Of a DNA stretch of 64,000 nt, positions 1 through 11,185 are shown in pieces. Below the pieces are notes generated by a model. The model made no database searches. It was not told where the DNA came from and worked only from the letters and a program-made list of their open reading frames with translations. A program made the translations under genes and the position numbers. Positions within the stretch are counted from its first letter, which is position 1, and every line of letters starts with the position of its first letter. Origin of the DNA: Hygrophila difformis (lineage: Eukaryota; Streptophyta; Magnoliopsida; Lamiales; Acanthaceae); the NCBI GenBank assembly GCA_030278955.1, contig JAOANR010000006.1, positions 11,555,915 through 11,619,914 of the forward strand, written 5' to 3'.

Positions 1-656
1 CCACTTCACAAATACTGTATAACTAAATTCTAAATAATACAGTACGAAGAATACCAGATCCAACACTGGAACAGCAGCAACACCAAATGAACACCTCTAA
101 TTTTCAAAACAGCACAACCTCCTCCTGCACAATCCAATGCACGTCAGTTAGAAACACCTTCCAGATACATCCAAACACAATTAACAACACAGTACAAACA
201 AAATTCGAGTCGGCGTAAAAAACCCTCAATTTTTTTCCAAAAAAATAAAAATTGAACTGCGAAACCCTAGATTTCACCTCAACCCTTTAACAACGCCTAA
301 CCAAAATTACCAACAAAAAGAAATCATAAAACACCCATCGAAGCAACAAAGATCACATCTTTCCGAAATGAAAGAACCAAATAAAAATAATACTAATATT
401 TTTTGCTTCTTAACACGCAACTAAACTTAAAGACGGAACTTTTCGAAATAAAAGGAACAATTGGGTAAATGATCCCGGTATCTTTCCCAAGGGAAGAACA
501 TACATATCAGAAAGTTGCGAGTAAACAGAGATCTTGAGAGGGAGAGAAGACTACCTTCGAAATGAAGGGTTTTTGCCACTCTGGTTTTCTTCTGAAAGCG
601 ATTTTTTGTATTGGAAAGAAAAACTTACGGATGATTTTATATGCGCTTGATTATGA
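1..656. other. AT-rich flank with no gene recognised
   Basis: No open frame of convincing length or family resemblance is visible on either strand. A splice-like CTTACC/CTACC pattern on the plus strand around 550 and 625 could be minus-strand exon edges of a gene lying to the left, but nothing confirms this. Confidence 0.3.
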
Positions 657-1101
657 GGGTGTTTGGATTGGCTTTTGGCTTTTGATTCTGCTAAAAGCAC
701 TTTTGGGGAAAAAGAAATGTTTGGTTTGACTTTTTTAAAAAAGTATAAGCACTTTGAAAAGCTGCAAAAGTACTTCTGGGAGAAGCAGTCCAGGGGTGCT
801 TCTCCGAAAAGCAAAAGCCAAAAGCATTTCGTAAATTGTGCAAAGACTTTAATACCCACATTACTTAATATAAATTACACTATAAATATATCTTATTATC
901 ATATTAAGTAGCATGTCCTTTTTGGTAATTTATACATTTAAAAAGCACTTTTCACTTTTACATATCCAAACACACTTTTGAAAAAAAACTGTTTTTCAAA
1001 TATTCCATCCAAATACAAAAGTTACTTGCTTCTGCTTTTGGCTTTCACTTCTGCTTCTGCTTTTGGCTTCTGTGTTTTTAAAAGTCAATCCAAACGGGCC
1101 G
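657..1101. repeat. hAT-like MITE with imperfect terminal inverted repeats
   Basis: The left end reads GGGTGTTTGGATTGGCTTTT and the right end, reverse complemented, reads GGCCCGTTTGGATTGACTTTT or close to it. The inner flanks also mirror each other as runs of GGCTTTTG and GCTTCTGCTTTTGG. The unit is about 445 bp and has no coding capacity. This TIR style is common in plant hAT-type MITEs. No clean 8-bp target duplication was found, so the family assignment is inferred from the TIR only. Confidence 0.6.
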
Positions 1102-1326
1102 TACGCTGTATACACTATTACAGCGGTGTTTTGCCATTTCGGTTGGAGAATTTCACCACCATCAGATTCCCGATTATAGCAAGTAATTTATATTTATTTG
1201 CTGATTATATATTGTAGGTAATTTCATTTATTAGGGGTGTTCAGAGAATTTCGGGACTTTTAACTATATAAAATAGGGTTTTAGAATAGATTTTTAATTC
1301 TAAAAATTTGATTTTGAAAATGCTTG

Positions 1327-1755
1327 TGTTAACCCATAAAATCAAAAAATGATAAATTGAGCCCAATCCGTAGTGGGCCCAATGGGATTTATTTTTGGGT
1401 TGAAGCCGGCTCATGGTCTGTGTGGAGCCTGAAGAAGAGCGGAGGTTGAAGACTGAGAAGACGTGGTATTTGGGCGGTTACATAAGCGGTTACACAGCTT
1501 CCTGTATAAGTATGGAAAGACGATTCATTTTGCAGGACATCTCAACACATCTCACAGAGATTGCATTTAATTCTCTTTCGCTTTCTGCAAGTTCTTTTCC
1601 TGCAATTTCCTATTCGTCGTTCTTTCTGCAATTTCTTTACAGCATTGTTTACAACTTTGTTTAAATTCATGTAATTACATTCCGTACTTTGTAATCTTCT
1701 CAGTCTTAATCAATCAAATAGAGGTTTCAAGCCTCGAAATTTCTACGGTGAAACA
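1327..1755 (+). repeat. 5' LTR of the TR-GAG element
   Basis: 429 bp, beginning TGTTAACCC and ending GAAACA. It is repeated at 4832-5260 with two substitutions seen by eye (near 1632 and 1653), about 0.5 percent divergence. Confidence 0.9.
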
Positions 1756-1757
1756 AA

Positions 1758-1775
1758 TTGGCACGCCCAGTGGGA
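1758..1775 (+). other. Primer-binding-site-like sequence
   Basis: TGGCACGCCCAGTGGGAC starts three bases after the 5' LTR, the usual place for the tRNA primer site. The TGGC..CCC style resembles other plant Ty3/gypsy sites. The priming tRNA was not identified. Confidence 0.6.
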
Positions 1776-1811
1776 CACGGAGTTAAAGCCATATCCGCTT
1801 TGAAGAAGTGT

Positions 1812-3422
1812 ATGCATCTCAGATCTGGAAAAATTGTTAGTGATCTGACAAAGAAATCTGAAGAAATGTCGATATATGAGAAGACTCCAGTGCGAACACT
1901 GTCTGAGGACGCCGCTGAGACGGCGAATACTTCTCAACCACAACAAGGGATTATGCAGACCCCCACATTGACGGAGCAAATGCGGCTTTCGATGACAGAA
2001 TCGATGGCCGAGTTCATGCATGTACTCACGAGTCACTTAATGGAGGTATTGCGGTCGGCTATGGCTGATCAGATTGATAGAGTACGCAGTTCCTTGCGTA
2101 CTCAACAAGCATTAACCGCTTCTGCAACTGCTCCCTCAAACGGCACTAACACGCCGCTTAGCATCCCGTGTCCAGGGCCGTCAGGCGGCCAACAGCGGAC
2201 GTGGGGAACAACACCTAGCCAGCCACCACTCCCCGAGGCTGGAGGCCTGGCTAGTCCGCTTCCAAACCCATATCAGGCTGCTTATGTCTTCACCCCAACG
2301 GCACCCATGATGCCGAGTTTTGGATATCTAGCGGCACCTCCAGCGCCGATTTATGCGGCACCAGGCTGTGTAGTGGCCTCCAGTGCTTCTCCAGGCTATA
2401 CAGTGGTCTCTGGTGGCACTGGTATGCCACCACGACAAGCGGCACATAATGTGCCGAATGTTCCGGTTGTACCCTACATGGCGACACAGCCTTGGGGGCA
2501 GGCGTCACAATCCTGGGGGCAGACGCCACAGCCAGGGGGGCATGCGTCACAACTTTGGGGGCAGACGCCACAACCTTGGGGGCAGACACCACATAATGCA
2601 ACACAAGCCGTCGTGGCTCCTACTACACCCCCAGTGGCGATGCCGCCTGCGCAGGCGCCAACAGTGTCACCCGAGTTGCTTGCGGACATGATGCAGCAAC
2701 ACTTCGGGATTCAACTGAGGCCGATGGAGCGGCCTACGTACCGAAAGCCATACCCTGATTGGGTAGACAGTATGCAGCCATACCCACGAGGCTTCAAGAT
2801 GCCTGAATTCACCGCATTCTCAGGGGACGATGACAAGTCCACTGTGGAGCACGTGGGCAGATTCACCGCACAGTGTGGTGAAGCGGCGGCTAATGACTGG
2901 TTGAAGCTGAGACTCTTCAGCTCATCCCTCACCGGGCCTGCATTCACGTGGTATGCATCCCTGCGGCCTAATTCAATCCAAAATTGGGCCGATTTGGAGC
3001 GAGCTTTCCATGACAGGTTCTACACACCACTGTCTCAGGTGAGCCTCGCAGACTTGACTAATGCAAGACAGTATGCCGATGAGACGGCAAGTATCTTCAT
3101 TAACAGGTTACAGCGGCTTAAGGGCCGATGTACTATGGCAATTCCTGAGAAGGAAATAGCCAACATAGCAGTATCTAATATGTTGCCTAGACTAAAAGTA
3201 CATTTAATTGTGCATGATACAAGTAATCTTGCCCAACTGGCCGAGGGAGCGGCCCGCTTGGAAAAATTCCTGGAGGAACAGGAAGAGAAGCGTCGGCCTA
3301 CATACGAGACTCATTTCAAGGAAGTGAGACCCAATAGAGATGAAGATGGACCAAAGATGGTGGCAAATTCCCTGGATAGTGGTCCTAGAAGGCCATTGAC
3401 GGCGGCCTTGGAGGCCGGGTAA
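1812..3422 (+). CDS. Gag polyprotein of the TR-GAG element
   Basis: An uninterrupted ORF of about 536 residues. The open frame extends back to the primer site, but the first ATG is at 1812 (MHLRSGK), so I chose that start; an LRSG-type beginning is common in plant gypsy Gag. The first half is low complexity, rich in Pro, Gln, Ala and Gly, with repeated WGQ/QPWGQTP units at roughly residues 225-265. The second half carries the retrotransposon gag (capsid-like) domain, recognisable from the FTWYASL and FHDRFY motifs at about residues 375-405. No CCHC zinc knuckle and no protease follow; the frame ends at LEAG. Gag should form the particle that packages element RNA. The intact frame fits a young or selected element, while replication would need pol enzymes from another element. 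Confidence 0.85.
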   Translation: MHLRSGKIVSDLTKKSEEMSIYEKTPVRTLSEDAAETANTSQPQQGIMQTPTLTEQMRLSMTESMAEFMHVLTSHLMEVLRSAMADQIDRVRSSLRTQQALTASATAPSNGTNTPLSIPCPGPSGGQQRTWGTTPSQPPLPEAGGLASPLPNPYQAAYVFTPTAPMMPSFGYLAAPPAPIYAAPGCVVASSASPGYTVVSGGTGMPPRQAAHNVPNVPVVPYMATQPWGQASQSWGQTPQPGGHASQLWGQTPQPWGQTPHNATQAVVAPTTPPVAMPPAQAPTVSPELLADMMQQHFGIQLRPMERPTYRKPYPDWVDSMQPYPRGFKMPEFTAFSGDDDKSTVEHVGRFTAQCGEAAANDWLKLRLFSSSLTGPAFTWYASLRPNSIQNWADLERAFHDRFYTPLSQVSLADLTNARQYADETASIFINRLQRLKGRCTMAIPEKEIANIAVSNMLPRLKVHLIVHDTSNLAQLAEGAARLEKFLEEQEEKRRPTYETHFKEVRPNRDEDGPKMVANSLDSGPRRPLTAALEAG

Positions 3423-3587
3423 AATAATAATAATAAGTTAAAAATTAAAAAAATAAAATAATAATATTAATTTAAAAAAAAAATTTAAATACACAAATTA
3501 TAGCCATGGAAACAATATGGCAACAAAACCAAAATGACGAGGGAATGGCGGCCAAGAGCTACAGAGTGGCGGCTGGGCACCTACGAA
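3423..3587 (+). other. AT-rich spacer between gag and the GC-rich repeat
   Basis: A run of AATAATAATTAAAA-type sequence right after the gag stop, sharply different in composition from both neighbours. No gene is seen. It may mark a deletion or recombination junction where pol was lost (inference). Confidence 0.5.
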
Positions 3588-4190
3588 TGGCGGCCGAAGC
3601 TCCCTAGGTGGCGGCTGGAAGGTTCCTGGCGGCGGTCGAGTAGGCTTCGATGGCGGCTGCTTCTTTGCTCGTTGTTGGCGGCCGAAGGGTCCTCGGTGGC
3701 GGCCGAGAGGCTATGGATGGCGGCCAAGAGGCTACGAATGGCGGCCGGGCAGTCCCTTGTGGCGGCTGGAAGGTTCCTGGCGGCGGTCGAGTAGGCTTCG
3801 ATGGCGGCTGCTTCTTTACTCGTTGTTGGCTGCCGAAGGGTCCTCGGTGGCGGCCGAGAGGCTATGGATGGCGGCCAAGAGGCTACGAATGGCGGCCGGG
3901 CAGTCCCTTGTGGCGGCTGGAAGGTTCCTGGCGGCGGTCGAGTAGGCTTCGATGGCGGCTGCTTCTTTACTCGTTGTTGGCGGCCGAAGGGTCCTCGGTG
4001 GCGGCCGAGATGCTATGGATGACGGTCAAGAGGCTACGAATGGCGGCCGGGTAGTCCCTTGTGGCGGCTGGAAGGTTCCTGGCGGCGGTCGAGTAGGCTT
4101 CGATGGCGGCTGCTTCTGTACACGTTGTTGGCGGCCGAAGGGTTCTTGGTGGCGGTCAAGAAGCGCAATACGGCGGCCGAAGCCCTCGTC
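3588..4190 (+). repeat. 151-bp GC-rich tandem repeat, about four copies
   Basis: The marker TAGGCTTCGATGGCGGCTGC recurs at 3641, 3792, 3943 and 4094, an exact 151-bp period. Copies differ by only a few bases. Each unit contains several GGCGGC cores. Because 151 is not a multiple of three, translation rotates through all frames from copy to copy, so the overlapping ORFs here are products of the repeat rather than genes. Confidence 0.9.
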
Positions 4191-4745
4191 ATGGCGGTCG
4201 GAGTGTCTCAGGTGGCGGTCAAAGCAAGTTCGTGAGACTAGGGTTATCTAAGTTATTACACAACAAGATTCAAACATGAGACGCCATTACAAGCACAAGT
4301 GGCGGCCAAGAAAGGGTGAGTGGCGGCTGAAAGTTCACTTGTGGCGGCCGAAGTGCCTTGGATGGCGGCCCTAGGGCCTAGAGTGGCGGCCAAGAGGTAT
4401 TAAGTGGCGGTCGGAGCCCTCTTCATGGCGGCTGGAGCGTCTCAGATGGCGGCCAAGACAAGTTGGTGAGCCTATGGATGATCTAAGTTATTGAATAACA
4501 AGATTCATACGTGCACGCCATCACAAGTAGAAATGGCTGCCAGAAAGAGCTGGAGTGGCGGCCTGGAAGCTCTTTGTGGCAGCTGGACTGAGTTCTTGAG
4601 GCGTCTGAGACCATAATGCAGGCAGCCAAGTATCGATGCTGAGGCAGATCAAAGAGACGCCAGAGACACACTCAGTGGCGGCTTGGAGCACACTCAGCGG
4701 CGGCCTGGAGCCTCCTGAGTGGCGGCCTGGGATCTACTGGATTAA
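4191..4745 (+). repeat. Degenerate GGCGGC-rich repeat region
   Basis: It continues the tandem repeat in decayed form, with TGGCGGCC cores every 20-40 bp. An approximately 250-bp duplication is also visible: the block around ATCTAAGTTATTACACAACA near 4246 recurs as a diverged copy near 4480. No coding sequence is seen. Confidence 0.6.
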
Positions 4746-4816
4746 ATGGGCCAGGCCTGAATTGTACGCACATATTTGTCTTCAGAGGCTTTAAAGGCCC
4801 TAATCAGACAAATTGC

Positions 4817-4831
4817 GCGAGGGGGGCAATC
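4817..4831 (+). other. Polypurine tract before the 3' LTR
   Basis: GCGAGGGGGGCAATC lies immediately upstream of the 3' LTR at 4832, the expected place for plus-strand priming. Confidence 0.6.
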
Positions 4832-5260
4832 TGTTAACCCATAAAATCAAAAAATGATAAATTGAGCCCAATCCGTAGTGGGCCCAATGGGATTTATTTT
4901 TGGGTTGAAGCCGGCTCATGGTCTGTGTGGAGCCTGAAGAAGAGCGGAGGTTGAAGACTGAGAAGACGTGGTATTTGGGCGGTTACATAAGCGGTTACAC
5001 AGCTTCCTGTATAAGTATGGAAAGACGATTCATTTTGCAGGACATCTCAACACATCTCACAGAGATTGCATTTAATTCTCTTTCGCTTTCTGCAAGTTCT
5101 TTTCCTGCAATTTCCTATTCGTCGTTCTTTCTGCAATTTATTTACAGCATTGTTTACAGCTTTGTTTAAATTCATGTAATTACATTCCGTACTTTGTAAT
5201 CTTCTCAGTCTTAATCAATCAAATAGAGGTTTCAAGCCTCGAAATTTCTACGGTGAAACA
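4832..5260 (+). repeat. 3' LTR of the TR-GAG element
   Basis: 429 bp and nearly identical to 1327-1755. It is followed by ACTTG, which pairs with GCTTG before the 5' LTR. Confidence 0.9.
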
Positions 5261-5327
5261 ACTTGTTTTTTCCAAAGTTTTAGATTTTTATTAATTAATT
5301 TTATTATCAGCTAATTTTTATTAAATA

Positions 5328-5570
5328 CTCCCTCTATTCCATTTTAATTGTCTTTTAGAGATTAAAAATTATTTTACAATAGTTGTCATTTTTAGGCAGT
5401 TATGCTATGTTTTTACTATTGTCATTTAGTTTACATAAATATTATTTCTTGACATTTATTACGAAATAATTTAGTTGAATGATAAAAATATAAATTTAGA
5501 GTTAATTATTGTAAATATTGGTTATTAAAATTGAGCTGAAAGAAATAATTATTTAGAAATGGATGGAGTG
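5328..5570. repeat. Stowaway-like MITE
   Basis: It starts with CTCCCTCTATTCC after a TA and ends with GGATGGAGTG, the usual Stowaway (Tc1/mariner) terminal pattern in inverted orientation. The interior is AT-rich and non-coding. The right TA duplication has decayed. Confidence 0.55.
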
Positions 5571-6930
5571 TTTTTTACTAAATATTTCATCAAAACAGCT
5601 GGTGAGCGAAGTCAAATTAATTTACATAATTAGCTAACAACTATTGTATAACAATTTCTTTTTTAAGAAAAAATGAAGACTAGATTGCCTCACGTATTTA
5701 AAAAATATTTAGATATAATTCTCCATTAGAAATAAAAATAAAAATAAAAAATCTATATAATTTATTGTATAATGTAGTAGTAATTATCAATTCAATTTTT
5801 GTAGTTCAAGCTAAAAAAAAAATTCAATTTTTGTAAGTAATTGGGATTTTATTAATATAAATAAACTTACATATGGATATATAAAATTTTAATAACATGA
5901 AAATATGTATTAAAATAATAAGATTTTAAAAATAAATTTTTCAAAAAAAAGTAATATTTGCATTTTTTTTTCATTACGACCAATGAATAGTATATGTGCG
6001 TTGATATAATTTTAACTAATCAAACATTATATTTATACAATTTCTAAAATTAAAATTATTATAAAGATCAAGAGTATAAAAGCATATAAATTATATTTTT
6101 TCACGATAAATATATAAAAAATGAATATAATATATCACTCTTTACATAAGTTTTGAATTATAAATTCATAGCCTATATAGGCTGTCAGGAAAAAAAATTA
6201 TATTATAATTATATTTTCACTCAAAACCCCTCAAGTTCGGTAGGAATTTCCCTCTAGCCTGTCTAGACTGTCAACCAAAAAAAAAACTTCGGTAGGAATT
6301 TGTAACTCCTAAATAAGTGATATTTAAAGCAAATACAATAATATTAAATTCACATTCCAAATTTTCAATGACAATTTTGGATATCCAGCCAAACACACTT
6401 TATATTACGGTTATTGATTATCTAAATTTATAATAATATTACAATATACTCTATTTAAGAGCATTTTCAATAATTAGCAAAAAAATCGAACATATTTTAC
6501 AGTAAAAATCACATCAAATATAATTTATTTACAATCATTTATATTAAATTTAGATCATAAAAGAATATTCTTTATATATTATTTCTCATACAAATTTTTA
6601 TACTGCATCTTTCAATCATACATTCATACATATCATTTTTATAAATTATTCATTAACCCATGTAAATCTTCAATGTATAATTTATGTATAGAATAATTCA
6701 TAAAAAAAATTTATTTGTAAATTATTATTAATGAATGAAAATAATATTAAATTCAATACTGATTAAGAAAAAATTACATAACTCAAAAAAATTACTTTAA
6801 AGTAAACTACAACATACATACTTTTTTAAAAATAAATAAATAAATAAACAAAAGTTTTAAACTTTGTAATATAATTAGATATAAAAATAAATTTAATGGA
6901 AAATAAGTATAGCTCAAGCACAACATTGAA
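5571..6930. other. AT-rich intergenic DNA
   Basis: Very AT-rich with homopolymer runs and no ORF of note. I see no gene or clear repeat. Short CACTCAAAACC and TCGGTAGGAATTT echoes near 6230-6300 were too short to classify. Confidence 0.4.
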
Positions 6931-6949
6931 ATATTAATGAACTTTTGGA

Positions 6950-7190
6950 GACGAGGACTTGGCCTAGTGATCGATAGCTTACCACCTTATTGTTGGGGGT
7001 TAGATTTTCCACCCGACTCCATATCTCACACTCATTATTCCTTTGGAATTTGTGTGATTTTGACTTCCACACCGCTTTGACAACACTCGAATACATCCAT
7101 CTATTCGACAGCAAAGCTGAATCTCCACAAGTCATTGGGTTTTCCTTCTCTTTTGTCTTTTACTATTTTTTAATTGATATGTTATTCAAT
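6950..7190 (+). repeat. Possible tRNA-derived SINE or SINE fragment
   Basis: TTGGCCTAGTGATCG near 6958 resembles a Pol III box A, and GGTTAGATTTTCC near 7008 resembles box B, spaced roughly as in tRNA-derived SINEs. A T-rich tail follows. No target duplication was found, so this remains tentative. Confidence 0.35.
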
Positions 7191-7426
7191 TTGCAACGAA
7201 TGGGGGAATATAGTAGCAATTAAATGAAATTAAATGAGTTGCAAAAATAGAAATACATTCCTGAACGGTGGAATTGAACACAAAATTGCGCTACTATTGT
7301 TCCAAAACATGACAGATACCTAAAATACAATTGGTTTTAAGCGATTGTTGGAGAAAGAAGCCTACCGTATTTTTTGTTTTACAGACCGCTGGAGATGCTC
7401 TAGAAGTATATGGTCTAAGTGGGTCA

Positions 7427-7630
7427 GGATTGAGTGCATACACTGCGTACTTCATATAAATGGATTGAGTGCATACACTGTGTACTTCATATAAATGATG
7501 GGAGATATGTTTCGTGTCATGGGAGAATGTTCTGAGCATGTTTGATGGGAGACATGTTTTATATGATGGAAAATGTGTGATGAAAGATATATCCTATGTG
7601 ATGGGAGAAATATACTATGTGATGTCTGCA
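7427..7630. repeat. Short tandem repeats downstream of the CHMP7-like gene
   Basis: A 35-bp unit (GGATTGAGTGCATACACTG plus CGTACTTCATATAAAT) occurs twice at 7427-7496. It is followed by diverged units of about 28-30 bp built on GATGGGAGA[T/A]ATAT. Non-coding. Confidence 0.6.
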
Positions 7631-7993
7631 CATGCAAACTATTTAAAGGGTTTACCGTAACTGAATTGGTCTAAGTGTCCAACAAAATTCTAAGGTTACA
7701 TTTCGATGTATGAACTAGGGAAATTATTTTAAATTCATTGGTTTAGGAGAATTTGAAATTCATCTTAACACATACTTAAATCCTTCCACTAATTCAAATC
7801 AAATAAATTGAATGGTTTGTTATTATGGATTTAAATCTCCCAAATTAATCCATCCAAATGCAACCTAAAATGTTCACAGAACATCTGTCACATGCTCAGA
7901 AAAGAAAGCATATAATACAAGTAACAAACTTTTCGATTGGAAAATCTGTTGAAAGTTTATCCAATACAAACCTGATCATCCCTGAAAATATAG

Positions 7994-10571
7994 TCAAGCA
8001 GCTTCATGGATGCCTGCCTCCAACATGCAGCTGCTAGTTTCTGGCATCGCTGAGTGTGCATCCTCCTTAAGATTGAGATTTGATAGAGCATTGATCAAAG
8101 TATTTTGATCCAAAACATCTGCTGCTCCTGCAGGGGCCTCAGGTATAGTTTTCTCAGGGACTAGATTCAAGTCGCGTTCAATTTCCTGCTGCATATTGTT
8201 AAACTCATTTTCTACATCTTCTTCATCCATATCTCCATGTGCTGCAGTTGATCCTAGAAATTGCCAAGGAATGTTAAATTCACATGTACTTCTTTTTCAA
8301 ATGCACATACATTCAAGAAAGACAACTATTGCTACAGGAAAAAGTGACAAATGTGGTTTCCCTCTTGTTGCCAGCAGTTTCGCATTCTCAATTTACTAAC
8401 AAAAATCACGTACAAATGAACAAATGCTTATATGCATACATCTTACATACGTGCATAATTTTTATTGTTCACAATGAGGTTTTAACAATTTTGTACAGCC
8501 GTAAAATAGGTATAGTTAACATTATCATTAGATTGATTTTTTTTTTGTTTTTTTTTTTCGATAACCACTAAATAAATGATGCAGACTCACCAAGAATAAT
8601 AGGAGTAAATAATTATGCCAAATTGCCAATAAAAATTCACTCGGATTACAACTAGTGTAATCCAATATTATAAAACCCAAATAAGAAAATGAAACTTAGT
8701 TCTAGTCATGTCAAATGCTATCCATCTTTGTGCGAGAAATTTGACATATCGTGTAAAGCTGCCCACAATCTTGCTCAAAGTTGCCGTCCACCACCATAAT
8801 ACTAAGAAGCAATCATCAGTGAAACAAACATACCCAGTTCAGTTCGCAATCATGATCCAGTACAATGGAGAATTTGAATGAAAAGTTTACCTAAAGCATT
8901 ATCAAGTTGTTTGAACGAATCAACGTTCTCATCAACTTCCTGAAGACAAACCTCAACTTCATCAACACTGATCATATTTTCCTGTATAGCAAGTGTGCTG
9001 CTTCGTATTGCCTCAAAAACCTACATCAGGAATTCAGGACACCATCAGATGAGTGAAAATATAAAACAAAACAATTAGGCGAAATCTGCCTGCAGGAGGT
9101 GGAGTGGACTCCAACAAGTTATCTGCCAAGCATTGTAAAAAAAACATTGTCAACTTTGAACAATCCCAAATACAATAAAACCATGATCAAGCAAACCGTT
9201 TTAGAAGAGTCAGCATCTGTGATAACATGGAGAACTTTCTCCACACGATCTAATAGTGCCACGTATCTTTCCCTACTCTGAGAAGCCAGCTTCTTTTCTT
9301 TAACATATCTCAAAGCATTGCTTCTGTTCCCAGATTTGAGAGACGCTAATGCACAGTTCCTGCTTCTGCACAAAGCCCAAATTCAGTAGCAACATCAGTA
9401 GCAACAGGAAGAAGAGAATCAACGCATACGATGTAGTGGTGGATACTGAAACTTATATCATGGGCAATTTCTATTAATCTACATTTCATCTTGCACAAAT
9501 GCAAAAGGATTCATTGAGCGTCTACAAAATTTTGTATGGCATTGCCATTTTGGCATCTGGACATGAAAAAGGGAAAAGGGAGATGCCTACTTTTCATACT
9601 GCTGGTCAATCAAACATAGTTGTCGCTCAAGCTTTTCTGTAGTCCAAAATAAGTGCAGTACAGTGCGGTCTACGCTTGAGACACTAGAAACTGCTCCAGA
9701 AGCAAGACACACTTTCACTCCCTGCACAGTAAGAAAGGGGAGAAAAAGTAAGTGCAGATAATCTTCTAATACAAAGTATTAAAAATCATAATCTTGAAAA
9801 CCCCAAATGACAACTTCTATAGGATTGGTTCCATTGAGAATGAATTTTTTTGCTTTTCCGTGTGATAACAAGTAACCCAAAATTGCAAATGCTTCCTTTG
9901 GTCCTCGACAAATATCCTCGAACTTTCTCATTGTGATGACACAAGAGTCAGTCCAGTAACTTTCTGATAGTGCCTTTACTACTTCAAGGGCTCGCTCCTA
10001 CATGCAAGGTACCACAAGCATGGTCATGTTATTGATCATTTATGATGATCCCTCCAAACAAGCTCATGATTTACATATGCTTGATGGTAGAAAAAGAATA
10101 TGAAAATATGAGAGAGGTAATAGAAATAGACTTAAAAACCTCTAAGAGAGTTGCGATAATGTAGCAATCTTCAGCAAGAATATCATCACCACTGTTACGC
10201 GGTCCCAGAAAATCTAGTGCCCTGCGAAAAAACTGCAAGAGACTTGATGTTGAAGAAGTTGGGTAGGGGGCCAACAGATCTCCAGCACGATGCATTTCAA
10301 TGAGCACATGGTCAAGGCACAAGGGGGACAAGCCAGCTCTTTGAAACCACAGGCGTTTGACCTGTGAAGGAAATATGACGAAGATGTGGAGGTGGCGCGC
10401 AACCTTGATAATCAAATCCCTCCAGAAACGGTACAATGGCTCCCAGTCGGGCCTCTGTCCACTTAGGGCTTTGAACCTTGCTCGAGTTTTGGCCTCATCG
10501 TCCCAGTCCTCCACTTCTTCACGAACAAAAGCCATCACCACTTCTGCCATGTTCTGCTCCTCCATTTCCAT
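7994..10571 (-). CDS. CHMP7-like ESCRT-III (SNF7 family) protein
   Basis: Six coding exons were placed by eye: 10140-10571, 9815-9997, 9591-9721, 9197-9365, 8891-9020 and 7994-8253. Phases agree throughout and give about 434 residues. The N-terminal part (DWEPLYRFWRDLI, then RLWFQRAGL and PLCLDHVL) resembles the winged-helix region of CHMP7. The C-terminal half is an SNF7-like helical core (KLERQLCLIDQQYEK, then ALRYVKEKKLA) followed by an acidic tail starting MDEEDVENEF. CHMP7 proteins belong to ESCRT-III, which remodels membranes at endosomes and the nuclear envelope. It resembles the Arabidopsis SNF7-family protein At3g62080 from memory. The start is ATG at 10571, preceded by a stop in the same frame. 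The exon 2 donor (GAA/GTTGTC) is the weakest border. Confidence 0.85.
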
Positions 10572-10881
10572 TTTATTCACTGCAGTTCAGCTCTACAATA
10601 TTTCAGTAAAAGCATAACCAAAACTTAAAACAAGAACACACAATTGCATCACTTCATTTAAGAACGAGGTTTTCATAAGTCAGTATAGGCTACATTATGT
10701 GACACGGAAAGAATGAAACTTTAAAAAATAAATTTAAAGGACTATCCTTCAATCACTTTCTAGGAGACTTGTAAGACTGCAGATTCGCAATCAGGCATGT
10801 CACAGCTATATTAGCCCTAACGAGTCAACTTACTGAGTTTGCCTACCAGACCAATGTTAAGGGTAAATAAATACATAGAGT

Positions 10882-11185
10882 CAAAATAATGTTTACCAAC
10901 CACATATAGGCAAAGCTGAAGGCCCAAAATATAATCATGTAAAAATTAGGAGCAAACAAGAAACAATATTGCACAATAAGTACAGAAACTTAAAGATAAT
11001 TTATTAATCCTATTTACTAGATATTATATTTAACAAAATAATGTTTACCAACCACATATAGGCAAAGCTGAAGGCCCAAAATATAATCATGTAAAAATTA
11101 GGAGCAAACAAGAAACAATATTGCACAATAAGTACAGAAACTTAAAGATAATTTATTAATCCTATTTACTAGATATTATATTTAA
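10882..11185. repeat. Perfect 152-bp tandem duplication
   Basis: GTTTACCAACCACATATAGG occurs at 10891 and again at 11043, and everything between repeats without a difference that I can see. The two copies are 10882-11033 and 11034-11185. It lies in the inferred 5'UTR intron of the CHMP7-like gene. The identity implies a very recent event. Confidence 0.9.

Larger units (their letters stand above)
1327..5260 (+). mobile_element. gag-only non-autonomous LTR retrotransposon (TR-GAG type, Ty3/gypsy-related)
   Basis: A complete element of 3934 bp is bounded by two 429-bp LTRs that start TGTTAACCC and end GAAACA. The flanks GCTTG (1322-1326) and ACTTG (5261-5265) form a 5-bp target duplication with one mismatch. 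A primer-binding-like site follows the 5' LTR and a purine-rich tract precedes the 3' LTR. The interior holds one gag-type ORF, an AT-rich spacer and a GC-rich tandem repeat. No protease, reverse transcriptase, RNase H or integrase is visible. Gag-only elements of this design are known in plants as TR-GAGs and are thought to be mobilised in trans by autonomous relatives. The LTRs differ at only two positions by eye, so the insertion is recent. Confidence 0.88.

Noticed and set aside
2290..2691. Cys-rich and Gly-rich ORFs overlapping gag
   Set aside because: They are other-frame readings of the WGQ/TPQ repeats in the gag gene.
3534..4251. Several overlapping ORFs of 60-134 codons rich in Arg, Trp and Gly
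   Set aside because: They are frame-shifted readings of one 151-bp repeat, with no start context or family resemblance.
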